From NCBI GenBank assembly GCA_964386565.1, contig CAYLRU010000001.1:224372-288371 (forward strand): 64,000 nt of DNA, read 5' to 3'. Position 1 is the first letter of the stretch, and the number at the start of each line of letters is the position of its first letter. Positions 7,758 through 17,546 of the stretch are shown here, piece by piece. Both the position numbers and the translations under genes were made by a program. The notes under the pieces were generated by a model. The model was not told the origin of the DNA. It ran no database searches and saw only the letters and a list, made by a program, of their open reading frames with translations. This DNA comes from CAYLRU01 sp964386565 (GTDB taxonomy: Bacteria > Desulfobacterota > Desulfobacteria > Desulfobacterales > UBA5616).

Positions 7758-10700
7758 TCATTTGTCGAACGCGGCGGCCTTTCCCTTTTTCTCTGTAAAA
7801 ATGGTATAAATTGCAGGAAGAAGGATGAGGGTCATGACGCCGGAAACCAGGATTCCGCCGGCAGAAGCAATTCCGCAGGCGTTTCTCAATTCGGAACCCA
7901 GGCCGCTGGCAAACACCATGGGCAGCATCCCCATGACCGCGGCCAGTGTAATCATGGTAATCGGCCGGAAACGGTCGCAGACGGCTTGAATCATCGCTTC
8001 ACGGGACGGCATGCCGTCGTTGCGATTTATGTTGAAACGGTCCATGATGAGAATGGCATTGTTGACCACGATTCCCAACAGCATGATCAAGCTCATCAGG
8101 GTGAAAATATCCATGCTTTTACCGGTGATGAATAATGCCCAGAACACGCCGATGAGCGCCGGCGGAACGGTGATCAGCATAACCACCGGCCGGCGGAAGG
8201 ATTCCATTATGGCCGATAAGGTCAGAAACACCAAGACGGCGGCGATGATGCCGGCTTCCGCCAGTTCGGCCTGGGCTTCGTGAAGATGTTCATAAATGCC
8301 CGTGAATGTGATGCTGTATCCCGACGGTATCCGACCCATGGATGCCATGGCTGCATCTAATTTTTTCACGATCGTGCCCAGGGGCCTCCCTTCCTTGAGA
8401 TTGGCAAAAAGTTTGGATATACGGTGTTTGTCCTTACGCGTGATTTGAACCGGGGCGACGGTTTCTTCCACGACCCCGAGGTTGGAGAGAATCAGGGGAC
8501 GGCCCGGTGCCCCGGGAAAGAGAAATTCACTGACCTGGCTTTTGCCTTTTTTTTCTTCGAACTTTACCACGATATCATAACTTCGTCCGGCTTGTTTGAA
8601 GCTGCCCACGGTCAGGCCTTCCAGATTGGTCCTGATCGCCATGCCCAGTTCAACAGGAGATACGCCTAAATCGGATAGAACCGCCCTGTCCGGACGAATG
8701 CGAAGTTCGGGTTTGCCGGAACGAACCGTGGTGTCTGATTCCAGGAGGTCACCGGTGGCTTCTGCAAGTGCTTTGGCCTGCAAGGCCAGGGTGTCCAGGG
8801 TTTCCAGATCGTCTCCGGCGATTTCCATTTCTATATCGGTGCTCTGCCCTCCTATGATCAACGGCTGGTTGACGGAGATGATACAGTCCGGAAAATTCGC
8901 AAGGCGGGACCTTGTCAGGCGGATAAGATCCCGGATAGTTGTATTTCGATCGGTTTTTTCCGAGAACTTTAACAGGATTTGGGCCAGGTGAACACCCTCG
9001 GACATTTTTCCCAGCATGCCTTCCACTTTTCCGATGGTGGTAAACACATGGCGCAGGTGGGGCAAATCACTCAACAGGGCTTCGGCTTGTTTAACCCGTT
9101 TTTTCGTTCTGTTCAGATCATAATGGGTGGGAAACTCCATTTTAATGAAGAGGGTGGCCTGATCCGGATCCGTAACCATCAATGTTCCGAGTTTGCCCGC
9201 GATAATGAAGGAATGAAAAAAAATCAGCGCAATGGTGACCAGCAGCAGCAGGACCCATTTGGGGTGTTGGGCAAGAAGTAAAAGAAAATTACGGTACCGA
9301 TTCACCACGCGGTCAAAGAGGATATTCCAGTATCGCTGTATAACGGCGATACCGGATTCTTTTTTTATGTGTTCCGGTTTGAGAAGAATCGAACAGAGAA
9401 GAGGGGTCAGCGTAAAGGAAATGAACAGGGAAACCGCGGTCAGGATGAGCATGGTCAAGGCAAAGGATTTTATGAACAGTCCCACCGTGCTCTCCATCAT
9501 GGCCAGGGGGAAAAGCACCACCATGTTGGTCCCCGCACTGGCAAGAACCGCAACGGTCACCTCGCCCGCTCCCAGCCGGGACGCTGTTTTCGGATCGCCG
9601 GTTTCCGCCAGCCGCTTGACAATGGCTTCTAAAACAACAATGGAGTTGGTCACCAGGATGCCCACGGACAGGCCCATGGCAAGGAGGGTCACGGTATTTA
9701 AGGTAAAACCCATGGACTGCATAAAAAAAACACCGATGACAATGGTCAGGGGCATGGTGATGGCCACAACGAGAAGAGACCTCAGATTATAGAGAAATAT
9801 GAAAAGAATCATAGCCGTTAACAGGATGCCTTCCCCGACATTTAGCCATGCGCTGTTCATGCTCGCCTTGATGAAATCCGTGTCATCCGATACCCAGACA
9901 AGTTGTATGCCGCCGGGCAGGTCTCTTTTGATTTTTCCCATGGCGTCTTTCATCAGTTCAGCCACATAAACGGCATTGGCGTCCGATTTTTTTATCACTT
10001 TGACGGCGATACAGGGGCGTCCTTCAATGGACGCCGCCTGGCGGAGTTCCCGTTGGGCCATCCGGACCCTGCCGATGTCTTTCACATAGCAGCGGTTGCC
10101 GTTCTGGTTTGAAACTTCAATGGTGTCTATATTCTTGTAAATGTCAAAATCCGCATCAAATTTTACGGTATACTCGGCTCCGTGTTCTCTCACCCTTCCC
10201 GAAGGAATGGTGCGGACCGCACCGCCCACGGCTTTGGCCACATCCAGGGAGGTCATCCCCCTGGCCGCGAGCTTATCCCGATCCAGAAGCACATGAATTT
10301 CGTTTGGTGCACCACCGATCAATTGAACATCCGCCACGCCGGGGATCACCGTGATTCGGTTTCTCAACGTATCATCGGCATAATCATACAACTCGGAAAC
10401 CGGCACATCTCCGGTAAGAGCGAGTTCGATGATAGGCTTGGCATTGATGTCATATTTCAGGATACGGGGATCTTCCACGGCTTCCGGGAAATTACGGCGG
10501 ATCAGGTCGATTTTTTCTCTTACGTCCGTTGCAGCGATATCCACGTCCACGCCCAGGTTGAACTCGAGAAATGTAAAGGCGACGTTTTCAATGCAGGACG
10601 ATGTCACATGTTTAAGGCCCTCGATGGTAAGCATCTGGTCTTCAATGGGTTTTGCCACGTCTGCTTCAATTTCTGCAGGGCCGGCGCCGGGATAGACCGT

Positions 10701-10844
10701 GGTTACGGTAATATAAGGTGCATCGATCCTGGGCATTAGTTCCACGCCCATTTTGCGATAAGAATTGACGCCGAGCAAAGCCAGCGCAATGACCAGGCAG
10801 GATATGGCAACGGGTCGCCTGACCGAGGCATCGGATAAAAACAT
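7758..10844 (-). CDS. RND-family efflux transporter, inner-membrane pump subunit
   Basis: 1028 residues, the normal length for HAE1/AcrB-type pumps, with the usual order: TM1 (PVAISCLVIALALLG), large periplasmic loop, six-helix block, second loop, second helix block. The pump would export lipophilic compounds together with the membrane fusion protein encoded just upstream; no outer-membrane channel gene is present here. Oddity: in TM4, where AcrB carries the proton-relay pair Asp407-Asp408, this protein reads GILVTNSIVVLEA (Thr399-Asn400), and the TM10 position of Lys940 reads IVVNNAILIMD. The start ATG overlaps the stop of the fusion protein gene (TGATG), so translation is coupled. Confidence 0.93.
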   Translation of the reverse strand: MFLSDASVRRPVAISCLVIALALLGVNSYRKMGVELMPRIDAPYITVTTVYPGAGPAEIEADVAKPIEDQMLTIEGLKHVTSSCIENVAFTFLEFNLGVDVDIAATDVREKIDLIRRNFPEAVEDPRILKYDINAKPIIELALTGDVPVSELYDYADDTLRNRITVIPGVADVQLIGGAPNEIHVLLDRDKLAARGMTSLDVAKAVGGAVRTIPSGRVREHGAEYTVKFDADFDIYKNIDTIEVSNQNGNRCYVKDIGRVRMAQRELRQAASIEGRPCIAVKVIKKSDANAVYVAELMKDAMGKIKRDLPGGIQLVWVSDDTDFIKASMNSAWLNVGEGILLTAMILFIFLYNLRSLLVVAITMPLTIVIGVFFMQSMGFTLNTVTLLAMGLSVGILVTNSIVVLEAIVKRLAETGDPKTASRLGAGEVTVAVLASAGTNMVVLFPLAMMESTVGLFIKSFALTMLILTAVSLFISFTLTPLLCSILLKPEHIKKESGIAVIQRYWNILFDRVVNRYRNFLLLLAQHPKWVLLLLVTIALIFFHSFIIAGKLGTLMVTDPDQATLFIKMEFPTHYDLNRTKKRVKQAEALLSDLPHLRHVFTTIGKVEGMLGKMSEGVHLAQILLKFSEKTDRNTTIRDLIRLTRSRLANFPDCIISVNQPLIIGGQSTDIEMEIAGDDLETLDTLALQAKALAEATGDLLESDTTVRSGKPELRIRPDRAVLSDLGVSPVELGMAIRTNLEGLTVGSFKQAGRSYDIVVKFEEKKGKSQVSEFLFPGAPGRPLILSNLGVVEETVAPVQITRKDKHRISKLFANLKEGRPLGTIVKKLDAAMASMGRIPSGYSITFTGIYEHLHEAQAELAEAGIIAAVLVFLTLSAIMESFRRPVVMLITVPPALIGVFWALFITGKSMDIFTLMSLIMLLGIVVNNAILIMDRFNINRNDGMPSREAMIQAVCDRFRPITMITLAAVMGMLPMVFASGLGSELRNACGIASAGGILVSGVMTLILLPAIYTIFTEKKGKAAAFDK

Positions 10845-12052
10845 CAGCTGATCTTCCTTTGCAGCACGACCGGTGTGCCTTCATCAAGCAGGAATTGTCC
10901 CTGGATGATCACGGATTCGCCTTCCAACGGTTCCCTTGAAGAAATTTGGGTTCGCCCGTTATCTTCAATTCCGGTTGTCACTTCAAGCATGTGGGCTTTA
11001 TTGTCCTTGATGATAAATATGACCGGGCTGTTGTTTCGTATCCGGATGGCGGTTGACGGTACCCCGAACCCTGTTTCACGAAAGAGAAGGACTTCCATTT
11101 CCACCATGGCCCCGGGAACGAATACACCGGTTGGATTGTCGATAAAGCTTTTAATGACGAATGTCCTCAGCTTTTCGTGGATGGTCGGGCTCTTGTAATC
11201 GATGACGAGGTTTTCCAGTTCGTGGTTGTACACCCGAAGGTTGATCCGTGTTTTTCCCGGATGAATGTTCCCGTAATGATGGGCCGGCAAAAAGGCCACC
11301 GCTTCAATGGTTTCCCGGTCTTCGATTTTAAGGACGGGTTCTCCGGGCCCGACCATTTCACCCGGTTCTTTCAGCCTTAATACGACATGTCCGCTGATCG
11401 GGGCATACACCAGTGAATCCTTCAGGTCTTTTTCGACGATGGCCAGGGCGGTTTGTGCCTGGTGCTTTTGTTCCCTTGCCAGGTCAATGAGCGCCTTGAT
11501 ATGCTTGAGGGCCACCTCGGCCTGCTTGTACCGCAGTGCCATTTGCTCAAATTCGTTCCGGCTGACGGCCTTTTCATCCAACAGCTTTTCGTAGCGAAGG
11601 TAATCGATTTTTGCTTTTTTCAGATCCGCCTCCACCTGTTCGAGCCGGGTCTTTTTTTCAAGCAGAGCGCATTGGGCCACGCCAAGGGCCTGCTTTTTCA
11701 TCTCCACCGCCTTTTCCAGTTTCAGGGCGTCGATTTGAAAAAGCTTTGTCTTTCCGGCGATGACCGAATCGCCTTCATCCACGAAGATGGATTCAAGGGT
11801 TCCCGGGATCTTGGCCGGCACCAGGACCTTGTTACTTGCCTCAAGATTGCCCTGGACCACGATTCGTTCGGTAAAAGGCTCGATGTTGATGGGTTCGACA
11901 ACCACGGGTATGGCTTGTTTTTCGCCGGACTGTTCCCCCCGGTGTGAATCCCTTGCCGTTTTATTTGCCGCTATGCCGTATATGATGAATCCGCCAAAAA
12001 CCAGAGCGGGAATAAAAAGAGCTATTTTGAAAAAACGGGTGTTGTTTTTCAT
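10844..12052 (-). CDS. RND efflux membrane fusion (HlyD/AcrA-type) protein
   Basis: 402 residues. The N-terminal hydrophobic segment FFKIALFIPALVFGGFIIYGIAA (about 8-30) anchors or exports the protein. It is followed by the split biotinyl-lipoyl domain (GNLEASNKVLVPAKIPGTLESIFVDEGD and, later, DSLVYAPISGHVV), a long coiled-coil hairpin between them (about 115-210) and the beta-barrel domain. It would bridge the RND pump to an outer-membrane channel. The gene lies 10 bases after tetR and overlaps the pump gene by one base, giving the operon tetR-MFP-RND. The ATG at 12052 has only a weak leader (GAGACAAATGAA). Confidence 0.9.
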   Translation of the reverse strand: MKNNTRFFKIALFIPALVFGGFIIYGIAANKTARDSHRGEQSGEKQAIPVVVEPINIEPFTERIVVQGNLEASNKVLVPAKIPGTLESIFVDEGDSVIAGKTKLFQIDALKLEKAVEMKKQALGVAQCALLEKKTRLEQVEADLKKAKIDYLRYEKLLDEKAVSRNEFEQMALRYKQAEVALKHIKALIDLAREQKHQAQTALAIVEKDLKDSLVYAPISGHVVLRLKEPGEMVGPGEPVLKIEDRETIEAVAFLPAHHYGNIHPGKTRINLRVYNHELENLVIDYKSPTIHEKLRTFVIKSFIDNPTGVFVPGAMVEMEVLLFRETGFGVPSTAIRIRNNSPVIFIIKDNKAHMLEVTTGIEDNGRTQISSREPLEGESVIIQGQFLLDEGTPVVLQRKIS

Positions 12053-12062
12053 TTCATTTGTC

Positions 12063-12698
12063 TCATTTCCAGGCCGGGTTGTTTTTAAGAAGTCCCGGAA
12101 GGAGAAATGCCAGGCATTCCTCGACTTCCTCTTCCCTGAATGTTTCCGTGTGATCCTCCCCGGTGATTTTGATGCTCAACAAACCTTCTATGGCCCCGAA
12201 GATCATGGTTGATACGCGAAACGCATTGCAGAAGCGGAATATGCCGGCCTTGATGCCGTCGTCAATGATGCCGGTCAACAGGCCGGTAATTTTGGGCCGG
12301 ATTTCACTCGTGCCGATTTTGCCTCCCCGGGCGCCGAAAGCCACGGCCTGTGAATTGATCAGCACATTGATAACGTCCCATTGCTCGTAAAAGGCTTCGA
12401 GCGCGGTGCGGATAAAATTTTTCAGTTTTTCCGCCGGTGCGTTGTCTTTGCTCCTGACGTCCTCCAGGAGTTTGAAATAGGGTTCGAATATATTATCAAT
12501 CACATAGAGCACCAGCTCTTCCTTGTCCCTGAAATAATTATACACCGTGCCGGTGGCTACTTCGGCGGCCCGGGCCACGCGGTCCATGCGTAGTCCTTCC
12601 ATGCCGTATTTCTTCAGTACATTGAGGGTCGCTTCAAAAATCGAATTTTTCATCATCGCTTCCCAGGCAGCCCTTCTCTTTTGGCTTGGCTTTGCCAT
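12063..12698 (-). CDS. TetR-family transcriptional regulator of the efflux operon
   Basis: 211 residues. The N-terminal helix-turn-helix (MDRVARAAEVATGTVYNYFRDKEELV, about 38-63) is typical for TetR; the rest is the helical ligand-binding and dimer domain. It is the first gene of the tetR-MFP-RND operon, a common arrangement in which the repressor controls its own operon and is released by a pump substrate. The start has AAAGGAACCGCC. The 32-bp palindrome 35 bases upstream (12733-12764) is the likely operator. The inducing ligand is unknown. Confidence 0.9.
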   Translation of the reverse strand: MAKPSQKRRAAWEAMMKNSIFEATLNVLKKYGMEGLRMDRVARAAEVATGTVYNYFRDKEELVLYVIDNIFEPYFKLLEDVRSKDNAPAEKLKNFIRTALEAFYEQWDVINVLINSQAVAFGARGGKIGTSEIRPKITGLLTGIIDDGIKAGIFRFCNAFRVSTMIFGAIEGLLSIKITGEDHTETFREEEVEECLAFLLPGLLKNNPAWK

Positions 12699-12732
12699 GG
12701 CGGTTCCTTTCGTAAATATAAAAAGAAATCGT

Positions 12733-12764
12733 TCATATTAATGAATATAGATTCACTAATATGA
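12733..12764 (-). promoter_or_regulatory. TetR operator palindrome upstream of the efflux operon
   Basis: A 32-bp inverted repeat: TCATATTA (12733-12740) mirrors TAATATGA (12757-12764), and inside it TGAAT mirrors ATTCA. 14 of 16 half-site positions pair. It lies 35 bases before the tetR start, where a promoter is expected, and the size fits two TetR dimers or one long site. The surrounding DNA is AT-rich. Confidence 0.6.
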
Positions 12765-13020
12765 TAATAATATTCAATTGTCAATATTTTTTTTCAGGTT
12801 TCAATGGAGAATCTGCCGGGGAATATCTTGTCGGCAATGGTGAAACAAAAAGTCAAGTGCAGGCCCGGACCAGGGAAGGGAATTCCTTTGACGGGGCGGT
12901 TGAACAGAAATGGAGCGAATCCTGTCACACATCACAATGCCCAGGGGTCATATGAGAGCCGGGTTCCAGGATATGTAACGTCGGGATCCGATCTTAAAAC
13001 CGCGTATCCGGGGTTGGTTT
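12765..13020. other. Intergenic stretch between the efflux operon and ahcY
   Basis: About 255 bases between the start region of tetR and the end of ahcY. Short open frames exist but none has a ribosome binding site or protein-like character. I see no RNA gene or repeat here. Confidence 0.5.
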
Positions 13021-13065
13021 CAAAACCCCCGGGGCTGTTTATCCATTACGGCGCCGGGGGTTTTG
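13021..13065 (-). terminator. Terminator of the panC-metK-ahcY operon
   Basis: Perfect 12-bp stem CAAAACCCCCGG / CCGGGGGTTTTG with a 21-base loop, 20 bases after the ahcY stop. On the minus strand the second arm ends GGGGGTTTTG, a short U-tract, so termination efficiency may be moderate. Confidence 0.6.
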
Positions 13066-13084
13066 GCCTTCGGATGAGAAGTCG

Positions 13085-14341
<1,257 letters not shown>

Positions 14342-14365
14342 GAAATTACTGCTCCTTTATTTTTT

Positions 14366-15535
14366 TTATATACCCGCTTTTTCCCGTATCGTATCGGCCA
14401 TATCCGTTTTTTCCCATGTAAAATCGGGATTTTTTCGTCCGAAATGCCCGTATGCTGCCGTGGCGCGGTAAATCGGCCTCAAAAGATCCAGGTATTCGAT
14501 AATGGCGGCGGGTCTTAAATCGAATATGTCCGTTATGATTTCCCTGATCCGTTTTCCAGAAATTTTCCCGGTGTCCATGGTGTCCACCAGGATGGAGACC
14601 GGTTCGGGCACACCGATGGCATAAGCGAACTGAACCTCGCATTTTTTGGCCAGGCCGGCGGCCACGATATTTTTTGCCACATGCCGGGCCATGTAAGAAG
14701 CGCTCCGGTCCACCTTTGAGGGGTCTTTTCCGGAAAAGCAACCGCCGCCATGGCTTCCCTGACCGCCGTATGTGTCCACAATGATTTTTCTGCCGGTCAG
14801 CCCGCAGTCGCCCATGGGACCGCCGATAACGAATCGGCCGGTGGCGTTGATGTAAAAACGGGTGTCATCATCGATCATTTCTTCGGGAATAACCCGTTTG
14901 ATCACGCTTCTGATAATGGCGTCCCGCAAGTCTTCGTATTCCACGTCCGGTTTGTGCTGGGCTGCGATAACAACGGTGTCGACGCGCCTGGGGCTGCCGT
15001 TTTCATATTCTATGGTGACCTGCGCCTTTCCGTCAGGTCTTAAAAAATCGAGGGAACTGTTTTTCCGGACCTCTGCCAGTCGTTTGCACAGCTTGTGGGC
15101 ATAGATGATGGACATGGGCATCAGTTCCGGTGTTTCATCGCAGGCAAAACCGAACATCAGTCCCTGGTCGCCGGCACCCTGATCTAAAAACAGTCCTTCG
15201 CCCACGTTGACACCCTGGGCGATATCCGGGGACTGGTGATCGATACTGGTAATGACGGAACAGGTCTGCCAGTCAAATCCCATCTGAGATGAACGGTAAC
15301 CGATATCACGTATGGTGTTTCTTACAATTTGCGGTATATCCACGTAACAATCGGTTGTGATTTCCCCGGCGATGAAGGCCAGGCCGGTGGTGACCAGTGT
15401 TTCGCAGGCCACGCGACATTTCTGGTCCTGGGCGATAATGGCATCTAAAATGGAATCGGATATGGCGTCGGCCACCTTGTCCGGGTGCCCTTCGGTCACG
15501 GATTCGGAAGTAAAAAAGAATTGTTTGTTCGTCAT
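14366..15535 (-). CDS. metK: S-adenosylmethionine synthetase
   Basis: 389 residues. It makes S-adenosylmethionine from methionine and ATP in the cytosol. Signatures seen: FTSESVTEGHPDKVADAISD at the N-terminus, DQGLMFGFACDET in the middle, the phosphate-binding GGQGSHGGGCFSGKDPSKVDRS and the following YMARHVAKNIVAAGLA. AAAGGAGACATCAT precedes the ATG. The gene is the second in panC-metK-ahcY, 34 bases after panC. I find no SAM riboswitch in the 34-base gap. Confidence 0.97.
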   Translation of the reverse strand: MTNKQFFFTSESVTEGHPDKVADAISDSILDAIIAQDQKCRVACETLVTTGLAFIAGEITTDCYVDIPQIVRNTIRDIGYRSSQMGFDWQTCSVITSIDHQSPDIAQGVNVGEGLFLDQGAGDQGLMFGFACDETPELMPMSIIYAHKLCKRLAEVRKNSSLDFLRPDGKAQVTIEYENGSPRRVDTVVIAAQHKPDVEYEDLRDAIIRSVIKRVIPEEMIDDDTRFYINATGRFVIGGPMGDCGLTGRKIIVDTYGGQGSHGGGCFSGKDPSKVDRSASYMARHVAKNIVAAGLAKKCEVQFAYAIGVPEPVSILVDTMDTGKISGKRIREIITDIFDLRPAAIIEYLDLLRPIYRATAAYGHFGRKNPDFTWEKTDMADTIREKAGI

Positions 15536-15569
15536 ATGATGTCTCCTTTATGGATAGGTTTATGAAGGT

Positions 15570-16415
15570 CTATGGAATCAGTGTCATGTTGTCGATCAAT
15601 CGGGTTTTGCCGACGATAACGGCAAGGGCCATCACCACGGGACCTTTAATAACGGCAACGTCTTCAAGGGTGTCTGGATCGCAGATATTGATGTAGTCGA
15701 TCCGGGTGTCTGGATAGGACGTGATCAGGTCGGTTGCGGCTGAAATGATTTTTTCGGCATCAACAACCCCGTTTTTCAGGGCTTTTTCGGCATTTTGCAA
15801 TGACTGGTACAGGGATAAGGCGGCAGGTCGTTGATCTTCTGAAAGATAGGTGTTGCGGCTGCTCATGGCGAGCCCGTCCTGTTCCCTTACGGTAGGAACC
15901 CCGACGATTTCGATATCAAAATTCAAATCCTTGACCATTTGGCGAATAACAGCAAGTTGCTGGTAGTCTTTTTCCCCGAAAAACGCGATATGCGGTTTGA
16001 CGATATTAAACAGTTTGGAAACAACGGTGGCCACACCACTGAAGAATCCCGGCCGTGAATGGCCGCAAAGATGTCTCGGGAGTTTTTCCAGGGTGACGTA
16101 GGTCTGATAATTTTCTCCGTACAGTTCCTTTGCATGGGGATGGAAAACCGTATTCACGCCTTCTTTCCGGGCAAGGTCAAGATCCCGCTCAAGGTCTCTC
16201 GGATAGGTTTCAAAATCTTCATTGGGGCCGAACTGGGTCGGATTTACAAAGATGCTCAACACCAGCTCATGGCATCGCTTTTTACCTTCCCGCAGCAACG
16301 CCAGGTGCCCTTCGTGAAGAAACCCCATGGTGGGGACAAACCCGATGGTCATGCCCTTTTCCCTGACGGCGTCGGCATGACGTTGAAATGCCTTGGCAGT
16401 AGTAATGATTTTGAT
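15570..16415 (-). CDS. panC: Pantothenate synthetase, apparently initiated at an AUC codon
   Basis: 281 residues if started at ATC 16415-16413. It joins pantoate and beta-alanine with ATP to make pantothenate. Motifs: VPTMGFLHEGH (27-37) with the HIGH-type histidines, a GEKDYQQLAVIRQMV segment and MSSRNTYLS, the KMSKS-like loop. The first in-frame ATG (16352, residue 22) would remove the first strand and lacks a good site. AGGGAGG lies 8 bases before ATC AAA ATC ATT, an in-frame TAA sits five codons upstream of that ATC, and with ATC as residue 1 VPTM falls at 27-30, as in the E. coli enzyme. No ATG, GTG or TTG fits between. A sequencing error (ATG to ATC) is the main alternative. Confidence 0.93.
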   Translation of the reverse strand: MKIITTAKAFQRHADAVREKGMTIGFVPTMGFLHEGHLALLREGKKRCHELVLSIFVNPTQFGPNEDFETYPRDLERDLDLARKEGVNTVFHPHAKELYGENYQTYVTLEKLPRHLCGHSRPGFFSGVATVVSKLFNIVKPHIAFFGEKDYQQLAVIRQMVKDLNFDIEIVGVPTVREQDGLAMSSRNTYLSEDQRPAALSLYQSLQNAEKALKNGVVDAEKIISAATDLITSYPDTRIDYINICDPDTLEDVAVIKGPVVMALAVIVGKTRLIDNMTLIP

Positions 16416-16469
16416 GGCGCATTCCTCCCTTTAAAGGATTTTTGCGGCAAGATTCCAATATAATGAATA

Positions 16470-16498
16470 TTACTATACCGAAGTTGCAAAAGCGTCAA
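16470..16498 (-). promoter_or_regulatory. Candidate sigma-70 promoter for panC-metK-ahcY
   Basis: On the minus strand TTGACG (16498-16493) is followed by TATAGT at 15 bases or TAGTAA at 17 bases. It lies about 60 bases before the panC start. The 16416-16778 gap between panC and ssb otherwise holds only the ssb promoter and a small CCTGAT/ATCAGG hairpin near 16637-16652. Confidence 0.4.
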
Positions 16499-16604
16499 GT
16501 AAGAAAAACAAATGCCTGCAATGCCGCGTATCCGGTGGAAATCCGTGGAACAGGCAGCGCCCGGGCAATCTGTTTTCAATTAAAATTCAAATTTTTTCCG
16601 GATG

Positions 16605-16633
16605 TTGACTTTTCGGTCAGTTCTCTGTATTTT
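16605..16633 (+). promoter_or_regulatory. Candidate sigma-70 promoter for ssb
   Basis: TTGACT (16605-16610), a 17-base spacer and TATTTT (16628-16633). This leaves a leader of roughly 140 bases before the ssb start. No LexA-type box that I recognise overlaps it. Confidence 0.4.
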
Positions 16634-16778
16634 TACCCTGATAATAATCAGGCAGGCACTTCAGATCACGTCGGGTATTTGAAACCGTTTCTTGTGATAT
16701 ATGGTATTTTTGAGCGCAAATCGGTTTTCAACAACGGGTAATGGATTTTAAAGTTGTATGACAAAGAGGAGGGTATGA

Positions 16779-17207
16779 ATGGCAGGTATAAACAAGGCGA
16801 TTATCGTTGGAAGGCTTGGAAGAGACCCGGAAGTGCGGTATACGGCTGACGGTCGTGCAGTGACGAATTTCAGCGTTGCCACCTCTGATGAATGGAAAGA
16901 TAAGGAAACCGGTGAAAAAAGAGAGCGAACCGAATGGCATCGTATCGTTGCTTTCAACAAGCTCGGCGAGATCTGCGGTCAATATTTGTCAAAAGGCAGG
17001 CAAGTGTACGTCGAGGGTCAGATTCGAACCCGGGAGTGGGAAGATCGAGAGGGCAACAAGCGATATACAACGGAAATCATTGCGTCAGATATCCAGTTTC
17101 TGGGTTCAAAGGAAGGCGGTGGGGGATTTGGAAATGGCAACAACGATCCGTCCGCCGGTCCCGGCACGTCCAATGATGTTCCATCAGATGATGATATCCC
17201 CTTTTAA
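16779..17207 (+). CDS. ssb: Single-stranded DNA-binding protein
   Basis: 142 residues. The N-terminal OB fold is clear (AGINKAIIVGRLGRDPEVRY, then ERTEWHRIVAFNKLGEICGQYLSKG and VEGQIRTREW). A glycine-rich linker follows, ending in the acidic tip DDDIPF that recruits replication and repair proteins. It coats single-stranded DNA as a tetramer. GAGGAGGGTATGA precedes the ATG. The gene stands alone, divergent from panC and closed by a strong terminator. Confidence 0.97.
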   Translation: MAGINKAIIVGRLGRDPEVRYTADGRAVTNFSVATSDEWKDKETGEKRERTEWHRIVAFNKLGEICGQYLSKGRQVYVEGQIRTREWEDREGNKRYTTEIIASDIQFLGSKEGGGGFGNGNNDPSAGPGTSNDVPSDDDIPF

Positions 17208-17286
17208 CAAACCCCAACAGGGAGATCATTGCCGGCAGCTTGCCGAAGAGCCCGTATGGGTTACCTGTCGAGTCGCGTTTTCAATC

Positions 17287-17328
17287 AAAACGGCCTTTAA
17301 CTTGAAAAAACAGTTAAAGGCCGTTTTT
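17287..17328. terminator. Bidirectional terminator between ssb and tatA
   Basis: Perfect 16-bp stem AAAACGGCCTTTAACT / AGTTAAAGGCCGTTTT with a 9-base loop, followed by T on the plus strand and by TTTTG on the minus strand. It lies between the convergent ends of ssb and tatA and fits both. Confidence 0.8.
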
Positions 17329-17359
17329 GGAAAAATAAAAAATTTTACGGGCACGAATA

Positions 17360-17542
17360 TTAAGGCGTATCGTCTGTTTCGATTTTATCCGGCTCTTTTT
17401 TGTCGGTATCCGAGGTTGCTTTTTTAAAATTCCGGATGGCTTTTCCCATACCTGCACCGATTTCAGGGAGCTTTCCGGCGCCGAAAATGATCAATATGAT
17501 CACCAGGATGATGATCAATTCAGGCATTCCGATTCCAAACAT
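17360..17542 (-). CDS. tatA: Twin-arginine translocase subunit TatA/TatE
   Basis: 60 residues. One N-terminal membrane helix (PELIIILVIILIIFGAGKLPEIG) with the family FGAGKLPEIG hinge, then an amphipathic helix (KAIRNFKKA) and a charged tail. TatA oligomers form the pore for folded proteins. GAGGAGGGATAAATAC precedes the ATG. It sits 4 bases after a small zinc-ribbon protein gene on the same strand; no tatB or tatC is nearby. Confidence 0.95.
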   Translation of the reverse strand: MFGIGMPELIIILVIILIIFGAGKLPEIGAGMGKAIRNFKKATSDTDKKEPDKIETDDTP

Positions 17543-17546
17543 GTAT

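Noticed and set aside
14342..14365. SAM riboswitch or other leader in the metK-ahcY operon
   Set aside because: The intergenic gaps in panC-metK-ahcY are only 24 and 34 bases, too short for a riboswitch, and the panC leader shows no such fold.
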